From Candidatus Bathyarchaeota archaeon (GTDB lineage Archaea > Thermoproteota > Bathyarchaeia > TCS64): a DNA stretch of 5,627 nt. Each line of letters starts with the position of its first letter. The first letter of the stretch is position 1. This document shows, in pieces, positions 1 to 5,310 of the stretch. Made by a program: the position numbers and the translations under genes. Under the pieces are notes generated by a model. The model ran no database searches. It was not told the DNA's origin and was given only the letters and a program-made list of their open reading frames with translations. The stretch is from the NCBI GenBank assembly GCA_030593155.1, contig JAUVHT010000059.1, forward strand, positions 1 to 5,627, read 5' to 3'.

Positions 1-915
1 CACGAGATCCGACACGAGGAGGAACACGGCGATGATGGCCGCTACGACGCTTGAGGACAGGCCATGACCAGACCATCCAACAGTGGCAGCGATGGGCTCA
101 GGGAGCTTGCCAGTGAGCCAGAGGAGGAGGGAGAAGACGAAGACGACAAGAGTTAGTTTCTGCTTTGCGTTGAGGGATTCGACCTTGACATCCAGGCTGG
201 GCATTCTCTTCACGTCCGTCGGGAAGATGACGAAGAGGACCAGCCAGATGGCCAAGATCATGATGAGAGATATTGGTAGGCCGAAGAACATCCACCCCAA
301 GAATGTGATCTCGTAGCCGAGTAGGTCCCTCAAGAAGCCTGCGGCCATGGCGCACGTCGTCGTGCCTACGAGGGTGGAGAGCCCCCCAGCCGTTGCCGAG
401 TATGCTATGCTCAGCACCATGATCTTCGAGAAGTTACCCTTCCGGTCTTCGACCTCATCCGTCAGTTTCAGGGCGATGGTGAGCATCAGGGCGGTCGAGG
501 CGGTGTTGCTGATCCACATGGAGAGGAAGGCGGTTGTGGCCATTATGGCTAGGACCACGAACCTGGCGTCGGCTCTCAGTCTAGATAAGATCTGGTAGGC
601 CAGATACTCGTCCAGGTCCTGCTTCTCGACGGCTATTGCGAGGAGGAACCCGCCGAGGAGGAGCATCACCACAGGGTCGAAGAAGGGCCTCAGGGCAGCC
701 TCGAACGACTGCACCCCTAGGATGGCTTGGAGGATAGGGATGAGGATCGAGGTCGCAACCAGGGGGACGGCCTTCGTCGTCCAGAGCCCTGCAGCCATAA
801 TGAGCACTATCAGGGAGAGACGTTCGTCCAAGCTGAGAACACCTGACGTGGATAGGAAAGCCACGACCGAGGCCAGCGTTACTGCCGCAAAGGCGGCTAT
901 CCTCTTTCCGTCCAA
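1..915 (-). CDS. SLC13/DASS-family anion transporter, C-terminus beyond window
   Basis: This is the N-terminal 305 residues of a polytopic membrane protein of the divalent anion:sodium symporter (DASS/SLC13) type; the reading frame is open to the left edge. The key signature is WISNTAS, with Ser136-Asn137-Thr138 forming the SNT motif that in this family contributes to sodium and substrate binding at the first helical hairpin. A second motif, GGLSTLVGTTTCA (about residues 177-189), resembles the family's GGxGTLIGT loop. Hydrophobic helices are visible at roughly 5-22, 33-62, 81-97, 116-131, 166-192, 205-231, 253-268 and 287-304. The start is TTG at 913-915: an in-frame TAG lies four codons upstream and a modest GGGGT lies just before it. 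It begins 12 bases after the upstream small gene, so the two are probably cotranscribed. Family members carry dicarboxylates, citrate or sulfate; the substrate cannot be read here, and the second SNT motif is outside the window. Confidence 0.87.
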   Translation of the reverse strand, partial: MDGKRIAAFAAVTLASVVAFLSTSGVLSLDERLSLIVLIMAAGLWTTKAVPLVATSILIPILQAILGVQSFEAALRPFFDPVVMLLLGGFLLAIAVEKQDLDEYLAYQILSRLRADARFVVLAIMATTAFLSMWISNTASTALMLTIALKLTDEVEDRKGNFSKIMVLSIAYSATAGGLSTLVGTTTCAMAAGFLRDLLGYEITFLGWMFFGLPISLIMILAIWLVLFVIFPTDVKRMPSLDVKVESLNAKQKLTLVVFVFSLLLWLTGKLPEPIAATVGWSGHGLSSSVVAAIIAVFLLVSDLV

Positions 916-927
916 GGGTGACCCCGA

Positions 928-1209
928 CTAGAGCTCTTTGAATGATATGACGTCGCAATCTTCCTCGCAGCATAGGCTCTCGAACATCGCCTTGAACTGG
1001 AATAGGTCCTCGAGATCTACTGTTCCGTAGAGGACAGCCAGGCTCGGATAGCGTTTCTCCGAGGCCACAAGGAAGGGGGGGACTGCGATGCTGGCGTTGA
1101 AGTCGGCCCTGAGCTTCGAGTCCCTCAGCCTGTTGGCGAGTTTCAGGATGATGTTCTTCTCGATGATGTCTCCTCTCACGATGATCTCGACCGTCTTAAT
1201 CTTCCCCAC
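928..1209 (-). CDS. Small conserved-looking protein with C-terminal Cys cluster, unknown function
   Basis: This is a 93-residue soluble protein that I do not recognise. It begins MGKIKTVEIIVRGDIIEKN, has a charged helical segment at about residues 17-35, a beta-like stretch at 38-62 (IAVPPFLVAS, LAVLYGTVDLED), and ends with CCEEDC (Cys80, Cys81, Cys85), which could bind a metal or form a disulfide. No membrane segment is seen. A GTG three codons further upstream (1216-1218) is also in frame, but it lies inside the likely SD, AGGTGGTC at 1213-1220. That SD is followed by three bases and then the GTG at 1207-1209, the same spacing as the strong site at 3264-3272, so I place the start at 1209. 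The gene is first in a two-gene unit with the SLC13-type transporter 12 bases downstream, so a role in regulating or assisting that transporter is possible, but this is inferred from position only. Confidence 0.72.
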   Translation of the reverse strand: MGKIKTVEIIVRGDIIEKNIILKLANRLRDSKLRADFNASIAVPPFLVASEKRYPSLAVLYGTVDLEDLFQFKAMFESLCCEEDCDVISFKEL

Positions 1210-1212
1210 CCA

Positions 1213-1220
1213 GACCACCT
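1213..1220 (-). promoter_or_regulatory. Ribosome binding site AGGTGGTC of the small Cys-cluster gene
   Basis: On the minus strand AGGTGGTC matches the archaeal consensus AGGTGATC at seven of eight positions, and the odd base can form a G:U pair. It overlaps the upstream in-frame GTG and argues for initiation at 1207-1209 instead. Confidence 0.6.
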
Positions 1221-1226
1221 ACTGAC

Positions 1227-1239
1227 ATATGAATCATAT
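1227..1239. promoter_or_regulatory. 13-bp palindrome ATATGAATCATAT, candidate operator
   Basis: ATATGA and TCATAT are perfect inverted repeats around one central base. The element lies directly downstream of the TATA-like box at 1240-1250 and upstream of the start at 1209, at or just before the expected transcription start. That is a typical place for an archaeal repressor to bind. AT-rich palindromes also arise by chance, so the operator role is inference. Confidence 0.4.
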
Positions 1240-1250
1240 TTTATTAAAAG
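1240..1250 (-). promoter_or_regulatory. TATA-like promoter element of the small gene/transporter unit
   Basis: The minus strand reads CTTTTAATAAA here, an AT-rich block in GC-richer surroundings. Its centre is about 26 bases upstream of position 1218, which would give a short leader that still holds the SD at 1213-1220. The same T-rich stretch could also help end transcription of the upstream amidohydrolase gene, whose stop codon is at 1269-1271. Confidence 0.5.
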
Positions 1251-1268
1251 GACTGGGCCTCTTGTGAC

Positions 1269-2843
1269 TTAATCCATGGAGTAGAGGATCTTGCCGCCCA
1301 CAAGGGTCATGTAGACACGGACGTCCTTGATCTCCTCTGCTGGTATCTTTGTGAGGTCCTTCTCCAAGACGGCTATGTCTGCAAGCTTCTTGGGCTCTAT
1401 ACTGCCCTTGATGTCCTCCTCGAAAGATGCGTATGCCGAGTCCAGAGTGTAGGCCCTCACCGCCTCCTCGAGGGTGATGCGGCTGGCCTTCACGGGATGG
1501 TTGACCGCCGACCAGATCCCGTACAGGGGATGGAAGGGCATGCAGTCGGAGCCGAAGGCCAGCTTTATACCCTCGTCCAAGAGCAGCCGGTAGGGGTTGT
1601 TCTGCCTCAGGCGTCTCTTTCCCAGGCGGGCCTCGTAGAGGCTGTCCGGTCCGCTCCACTCGCCGACGAAGTTTGGCTGCATCGAGGCCACGATGCCGAG
1701 CTGCCTTATACGCTCTATCTGGCTGGACGAGAGTATCTCGCAGTGCTCTATGCGGTGGCGGTGATCCTTCCTGGGCGAGCCCTTCAACGCCCCCTCGATG
1801 GCGTTGATGACCAAGTCTATTCCGTAGTCGCCTATAGCGTGAACCGCCACTTGGAAGCCTTGCTCGTGGATTTTTTTTACCTTCTCGTTGAGGTCCTCGG
1901 GGGACATCATGGTCAGTCCCTTCGTCGTGGGATCGTCCTCATACGGCTCGTACAAGGCCGCAGTCCTTGCCCCGAGGGAGCCATCCATCAACAACTTGGC
2001 AGGGCCAAGCCTGATCATCCCGTTCATTGATCCAACATGCAGGCCAACGCCCTCCATCGACTCGGAGAGGCCCTCCCTCCACATAATATTGACTCTGACT
2101 TTCAGGATGCCCTTCTCGAAGGCGACCTGATAGGCCTTTATGCCGAAGTCGCCCAACCCGGCGTCGTGGACGCTGGTGCAACCTAGACTCAGGGCGTATT
2201 CACAGGCTTTCTTGAGCCCTTCTAGCGCCAGCTCATGGGTCTCGGGGGGTATGAAGGGCTGGACCAGATGCCTGGCGTCTCTGAGGACTCCGGTCGGCTC
2301 ACCGTCCGGCCCCTTGTCCACCTGGCCTCCTGTAGGGTCTGGTGTGTTCTTGTTGATTCCAGCTATCTCCAGAGCCTTGGAGTTGAGGGTTACCATGTGG
2401 CCGCAGACTCTGGTGAGGACGACGGGATTATCTGGGGAGAAGGGATCCAGATCGGTCTTCTCGATGAAACGCCTCTCCTCCCACTTGCTGTCGTCCCAGC
2501 CCCTGCCGAGTATCCATTCGCCATTATTGGCTTCCCCGAGCCTCGTTCTTATCTTGTCTACTGCCTCTGCGAGGGATTCTGTCTTGCTCATATCGACGGC
2601 GCTGATCATCCGCATTCCCATCCACAGGAAGTGGGTATGGGCGTCGTTCAGACCGGGGATAACGGTCTTCCCTGCAGCGTCGATGAACTCCGCCCCCTCG
2701 GGGATGGCAACCTCCCCACGCTTGCCCACGGCAATGATCCGATCGTCTTTCAACAACACAACGCTATCTTCCACCGGACGGCGGCCTGTACCATCGATCA
2801 GAGTGCCGCCCACGATCGCTCGGGCACATTGCTCATGAGACAT
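1269..2843 (-). CDS. YtcJ-type metal-dependent amidohydrolase (Amidohydro_3 family)
   Basis: This is a complete 524-residue cytoplasmic hydrolase of the amidohydrolase superfamily, of usual length for the YtcJ/N-substituted formamide deformylase-like group. A small beta-sandwich is formed by the N-terminal segment (residues 8-66, IVGGTLIDGTGRRPVEDSV) and the C-terminal segment (485-524, KKLADIAVLEKDL and VYMTLVGGKIL). The TIM-barrel metal site is visible: His69-Thr-His71 in NDAHTHF, Lys283 in AKLLMDGSLGARTA, His335 in VAVHAIGD, His367 in HRIEHCEI and Asp433 in FGSDCMPF. GRGWDD (113-118) and GHMVTLNSKALE (148-159) are further hallmarks of this subfamily. There is no signal peptide. Start: ATG at 2841-2843, with GGGAG just upstream and a TATA-like box about 30 bases upstream. 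It likely hydrolyses a C-N bond of an amide, formamide or related substrate; the actual substrate is not predictable. It appears to be a single-gene unit unrelated to the CooC genes. Confidence 0.93.
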   Translation of the reverse strand: MSHEQCARAIVGGTLIDGTGRRPVEDSVVLLKDDRIIAVGKRGEVAIPEGAEFIDAAGKTVIPGLNDAHTHFLWMGMRMISAVDMSKTESLAEAVDKIRTRLGEANNGEWILGRGWDDSKWEERRFIEKTDLDPFSPDNPVVLTRVCGHMVTLNSKALEIAGINKNTPDPTGGQVDKGPDGEPTGVLRDARHLVQPFIPPETHELALEGLKKACEYALSLGCTSVHDAGLGDFGIKAYQVAFEKGILKVRVNIMWREGLSESMEGVGLHVGSMNGMIRLGPAKLLMDGSLGARTAALYEPYEDDPTTKGLTMMSPEDLNEKVKKIHEQGFQVAVHAIGDYGIDLVINAIEGALKGSPRKDHRHRIEHCEILSSSQIERIRQLGIVASMQPNFVGEWSGPDSLYEARLGKRRLRQNNPYRLLLDEGIKLAFGSDCMPFHPLYGIWSAVNHPVKASRITLEEAVRAYTLDSAYASFEEDIKGSIEPKKLADIAVLEKDLTKIPAEEIKDVRVYMTLVGGKILYSMD

Positions 2844-2870
2844 GGTGCTCCCACGATGATGCTTCCTAGA

Positions 2871-2885
2871 CCATTTTAACTTTTC
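2871..2885 (-). promoter_or_regulatory. Promoter (BRE/TATA-like) of the amidohydrolase gene
   Basis: The minus strand reads GAAAAGTTAAAATGG, with a purine/A-rich BRE-like half followed by TTAAAAT. About 25 bases downstream is position 2848 or so, only a few bases before the ATG at 2843. The mRNA would therefore have a very short leader or none. Confidence 0.5.
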
Positions 2886-2935
2886 TCAGTTGAATTAAGT
2901 GAGTGAGGACTCATAGAGAATGTAATAAATTATCC

Positions 2936-2955
2936 AAGGGTCCCCAAAAAGGATG
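2936..2955 (-). terminator. Possible T-rich terminator after the 97-residue protein
   Basis: Reading leftward from the stop codon at 2967-2969, the minus strand has CCTTTTTGGGGACCC. A run of five T is a common archaeal termination signal. A second weak element, TGAGT-CCTC-ACTCA at 2900-2913, can form a five-base-pair hairpin further on. No strong stem adjoins the T run. Confidence 0.3.
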
Positions 2956-2966
2956 GCTATTAAAGA

Positions 2967-3260
2967 TTATAGGTTGGAGATGCCGCGTATCCTAGATCTG
3001 ATCTCCATGGCCCTGGAGGCGAAGATGCTCTTGAACTCCTCCATCTCGCTCTCGCTTATCTCCTGGTTGGCCCGGGTCTTCACGTCCACGAGGGCGGTGA
3101 TCACGTTGGTCCAGACCGAGCCGAAGAGCGCGCTCTCCACGGAGCTTATGACCCCCTGCTCTTTGTAGTACCTGAATATCTGGTACTTCTTCCTGAGGCT
3201 CTCCTCGTCCAGGTTGATGTCTATGATCTTCTCGACGCTTCCCCTGAGAGCGGGCTCCAT
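2967..3260 (-). CDS. Hypothetical 97-residue helical protein
   Basis: This is a small soluble protein that I cannot assign to a family. It starts MEPALRGSVEKIIDINLDEE and is charged and probably almost entirely alpha-helical. Residues 15-35 (INLDEESLRKKYQIFRYYKEQ) and 66-93 (rich in Glu, Ser, Arg) look like amphipathic helices, with a more hydrophobic middle at 40-62 (SVESALFGSVWTNVITALV). No cysteines, metal motif, signal peptide or membrane helix is seen. An in-frame GTG exists three codons upstream (3267-3269), but it lies inside a perfect SD, AGGTGATC, which points to the ATG at 3258-3260. It has its own TATA box and a T-rich end, so it seems to be a single-gene unit. The clear promoter, SD and coding-like composition make it a real gene, but its function is unknown. 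Confidence 0.75.
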   Translation of the reverse strand: MEPALRGSVEKIIDINLDEESLRKKYQIFRYYKEQGVISSVESALFGSVWTNVITALVDVKTRANQEISESEMEEFKSIFASRAMEIRSRIRGISNL

Positions 3261-3263
3261 ACT

Positions 3264-3272
3264 GATCACCTA
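3264..3272 (-). promoter_or_regulatory. Consensus ribosome binding site TAGGTGATC
   Basis: The minus strand carries AGGTGATC, an exact complement of the archaeal 16S rRNA 3' end, three bases before the ATG at 3258-3260. It decides the start of the 97-residue protein against the in-frame GTG that it contains. Confidence 0.8.
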
Positions 3273-3289
3273 CCCAGAGTTGTCACTGA

Positions 3290-3299
3290 TTTATATATT
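3290..3299 (-). promoter_or_regulatory. TATA box of the 97-residue protein gene
   Basis: The minus strand reads AATATATAAA, close to the archaeal TATA consensus, following AAAAATCCC as a possible BRE. Transcription would start about 25 bases downstream near 3268-3272. The leader would then just contain, or begin within, the SD at 3264-3272. Confidence 0.65.
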
Positions 3300-3300
3300 T

Positions 3301-3579
3301 GGGATTTTTCCCACAACTTGAGGAAAACGAGGTGCATACTATCACCACATAAACCCAGACGACTACAAGGGTAACACGATCCTCACATGTTTGAACGAGA
3401 ATCTGATTTCATTTTGGAGGAATAGTCAGCCATTAGAAGAGAAACGCCTTATGAGCCCTATCAGATGTAACAAATCTTTCTTGTGATGAACCGACCTATG
3501 AAGGAGGGCACAACGAGCCAATCTATAAGGGATGCTTCAATGAACGCCTTGGAAGCTTGGACAGGCCCCCTACTGAAAT
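3301..3579. other. Intergenic gap with no convincing gene
   Basis: This stretch between the CofE-like gene and the next promoter is more AT-rich than the genes around it. Three short open frames exist. A minus-strand GTG frame at 3461-3583 has 40 codons and overlaps the CofE-like stop as GTGA. A plus-strand ATG frame at 3486-3617 has 43 codons. A plus-strand frame from about 3322 to 3484 has no good start codon. None has a usable SD or a recognisable family. GGGATTTTTCCC at 3301-3312 is a small inverted repeat just upstream of the TATA box. No tRNA or clear C/D-box RNA was found. Confidence 0.6.
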
Positions 3580-4431
3580 TCACCCGGGCGCGCGCCGATG
3601 CAACTTTCTCAGTATGACTATCGGGAAATGGTCAACCAGATCCAACATACCCCAAGAGACTTCTGACAGCCCTACACCGAGGGTTTCAGCCATGTCCCAG
3701 ACTGTCCTTCCCGCTCCATAGCCCCTGACCCTGTGCGCCACGTTAGCTAGCGTAAGACACCAGTCGGGGTTGATGGCCCCCCCTATGAAAGATATGGGGG
3801 TTGAGCGGGATTTGAACCCAAGCATCCTACCTATCACGAATGTCAGGAAGCCCCCTAGATGAATCAGTCCTCTTACCGGCACACTCCTTGGAGTAAGGTG
3901 AAGATTCCCCCTAGAATACGATGTATCGCCGTCAACAATGAGGACTTCGACCCTCCAGCCACCAATATCGAAAGCCTCCTTAAGCTTCTTGGCAAATCTC
4001 TGAGGTTCTTTCAGGGGGAGGCTGACATATGAGTATGGGAGGTTGCTAGCGTCGATCCCGCCCTCCGAGTAATGCCTGAGAGACTGGAGTATTCCAGTAT
4101 ATTTTAGGGCGACCTGCTTATGGGCGGAGCCCTCAGAGAGGGGGTACTTCCTCAGCCTCTCCAATGTGTGCCCACGAAGTTTCGTTATTTTACCGAGGGG
4201 GCCTCCCCAGATCCTACGCATCCAGAAGGACGCGAGGAACTTGGCTATCCTCCCGGGTTCGACCTTTGACTCGTCGATCATCAGCCCTAGGGCTGTCGAG
4301 ATCGCCTTCTCTGATACAGTGACTATGTCCCCGTCTTGGATTACATCCTCCACGGCGTCGACGACCACCCGGACCCAGTCTGTTCCGGGCCGCCAGTACC
4401 CCGTCTTCACCTTGATGGCTTTCAGCTTCAA
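3580..4431 (-). CDS. Divergent CofE-like protein (coenzyme F420-0:L-glutamate ligase family)
   Basis: This 283-residue protein is laid out like CofE, the GTP-dependent enzyme that adds glutamates to coenzyme F420; CofE itself is near 250 residues. The N-terminus (IKVKTGYWRPGTDWVRVVV, then DGDIVTVSEKAISTALG, 33-49) matches the family opening of a short strand, PGDD-like turn and GDILVVTQK-like strand. SEGGIDASN (122-130) matches the AGIDxSN motif. LPLKEPQRFAKKLKEAF (138-154) matches LPxDPdxsArxL. VLIVDGDTSY (163-172) aligns with VIxSDTxGRPWR, but the GRPW part is replaced. The C-terminal part (226-276) follows the ADExAsAAxLV...PVVIxRG pattern only loosely. The start is TTG at 4429-4431, which fits the family N-terminus, though its SD is weak and the frame stays open further upstream without ATG or GTG. 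It lies 65 bases after a cooC gene. Membership is fairly secure; F420 ligase activity is not, and another amino acid-ligating role is possible. Confidence 0.7.
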   Translation of the reverse strand: MKLKAIKVKTGYWRPGTDWVRVVVDAVEDVIQDGDIVTVSEKAISTALGLMIDESKVEPGRIAKFLASFWMRRIWGGPLGKITKLRGHTLERLRKYPLSEGSAHKQVALKYTGILQSLRHYSEGGIDASNLPYSYVSLPLKEPQRFAKKLKEAFDIGGWRVEVLIVDGDTSYSRGNLHLTPRSVPVRGLIHLGGFLTFVIGRMLGFKSRSTPISFIGGAINPDWCLTLANVAHRVRGYGAGRTVWDMAETLGVGLSEVSWGMLDLVDHFPIVILRKLHRRAPG

Positions 4432-4475
4432 AGGTCGCCCACGCCGATGGATCTTCGGATCTACCTCGTTTAAGG

Positions 4476-4484
4476 AAATAAAAT
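4476..4484 (-). promoter_or_regulatory. AT-rich element: possible promoter of CofE-like gene or end signal of cooC
   Basis: The minus strand reads ATTTTATTT in the 65-base gap. As a TATA box it would start transcription near 4455, giving a leader of about 24 bases. As a T-rich tract it could instead reduce read-through from cooC. The sequence alone does not separate the two. Confidence 0.3.
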
Positions 4485-4496
4485 GGTTGAGATGGG

Positions 4497-5294
4497 TCAG
4501 AATTCGTACCGCTGCTTGAGATAGTTTTTGAGCTCTGCCAGGGCCATTATGGCGGCCGAGTTAGGGTTGTGATCTATGGGGGCTTCCCCCAGCATGTCCG
4601 CCTCCGCCACGGCCTCGTCGCGGGGGATGTATGCAGCGATGGGAACGTCAAGATCGCCCATCATCTCCTCGACGAACCGCTTCTCCCTCTCCGAGCCGAT
4701 CTTGTTCCCGACGGCCAGCACCTCTCTGACTTCGATGTCCTCGGCCAGCTTCAGTATCCTCTTGACGGTGTCCACCGACTTCATCCGGGGCTCCACCACC
4801 ACGAGCATGGTGTCCATCCTCCGGGCAGTGCCCCTACCCAGGTGCTCAAGGCCGGCGACCATGTCCATCACGAGGATGTCCTCCCTCTGGATCAGGAGGT
4901 GCTGGACCAGCACCCTGAGGAGAGCGTTGGAGGGGCACATGCAGCCGGAGCCCCCGTCCTTCACCGTGCCCATGACGAGCAGCTGAACGCCGTCGGGCCC
5001 CACGACCCCGAACTTGTCGACAATATCGCTGACAGTGGGGGTGAGCCTGAACATCTGGCCATAGGATTTACCGGGGGCGACTCCAGTCTTCTCCAGGATC
5101 AACTCCTCGTTATCGGAGAGGGGCACTATCTTTTCGGCGATGTCCGACGGGATTCCTAGTGCTGAGGCGGTGTTGATATTGGGATCCGCGTCCACGGCCA
5201 GCACGTTGTAACCATCTTGGGCCAAGAGCCGGGCGAGGGTGCCAGATATGAAGGTCTTCCCGACCCCGCCTTTCCCGGCCACGGCAATCTTCAC
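4497..5294 (-). CDS. cooC: CooC-type carbon monoxide dehydrogenase nickel-insertion ATPase
   Basis: This is a complete 265-residue P-loop ATPase of the SIMIBI/MinD class. It has the deviant Walker A GKGGVGKT at residues 7-14 with the signature Lys8, the switch I-type segment VDADPN at 34-39, and Walker B LVMDMVAGLEHLGRGTA at 141-157. Between them is SGCMCP with Cys118-x-Cys120, the CxC pair that in CooC binds nickel or zinc at the dimer interface and separates CooC from MinD, ParA and nitrogenase NifH. DPNINTASALG and VVEPRMKSVDTVKRI (166-180) are also CooC-like. Its known role is ATP-dependent nickel delivery to the C-cluster of CO dehydrogenase, or in archaea to CODH/ACS. The start is GTG at 5292-5294, nine bases after a strong GAGGTGA SD that contains the stop codon of the preceding cooC-like gene, so the two are cotranscribed and probably translationally coupled. 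The CODH/ACS genes are not in this window. Confidence 0.92.
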   Translation of the reverse strand: MKIAVAGKGGVGKTFISGTLARLLAQDGYNVLAVDADPNINTASALGIPSDIAEKIVPLSDNEELILEKTGVAPGKSYGQMFRLTPTVSDIVDKFGVVGPDGVQLLVMGTVKDGGSGCMCPSNALLRVLVQHLLIQREDILVMDMVAGLEHLGRGTARRMDTMLVVVEPRMKSVDTVKRILKLAEDIEVREVLAVGNKIGSEREKRFVEEMMGDLDVPIAAYIPRDEAVAEADMLGEAPIDHNPNSAAIMALAELKNYLKQRYEF

Positions 5295-5303
5295 GTTATT
5301 GTC

Positions 5304-5310
5304 TCACCTC
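5304..5310 (-). promoter_or_regulatory. Ribosome binding site GAGGTGA overlapping the upstream stop codon
   Basis: The minus strand reads GAGGTGA, and its TGA at 5304-5306 is the stop codon of the first cooC-like gene. The SD serves the GTG start at 5292-5294. A ribosome finishing the first gene is thus placed at the initiation site of the second. Confidence 0.7.

Noticed and set aside
581..973. 130-codon minus-strand frame overlapping the transporter and the small gene
   Set aside because: It is an alternative frame of the same strand with Arg/Pro/Gly-rich nonsense composition, while the other frame gives a clean DASS-type membrane protein with the SNT motif.
2140..2879. Long plus-strand open frames opposite the amidohydrolase
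   Set aside because: They mirror the codon pattern of the well-supported minus-strand gene and encode no recognisable domain.
3483..3575. GTGATGA ... CTGA resembling C and D boxes of an archaeal sRNA
   Set aside because: The boxes are about 90 bases apart, longer than usual archaeal C/D RNAs. Clear D' and C' boxes are missing, and no terminal stem is evident.
3587..3596. GGCGCGCGCC perfect 10-bp palindrome at the end of the CofE-like gene
   Set aside because: It is simple alternating GC sequence within the last codons (encoding RRA), with no loop and no T tract, so there is no support for a terminator or site.
3807..3819. GGGATTTGAACCC, whose complement GGGTTCAAATCCC looks like a tRNA T-arm
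   Set aside because: It lies inside the CofE-like coding frame (residues around LGFKSRS), the T stem extends to only about four pairs, and no D-arm, anticodon arm or acceptor of correct spacing surrounds it.
4569..5159. 196-codon plus-strand open frame opposite cooC
   Set aside because: It is antisense to a gene with all CooC motifs. Its product is rich in His, Pro, Gly and Leu in the manner of an antisense translation of GC-rich coding DNA.
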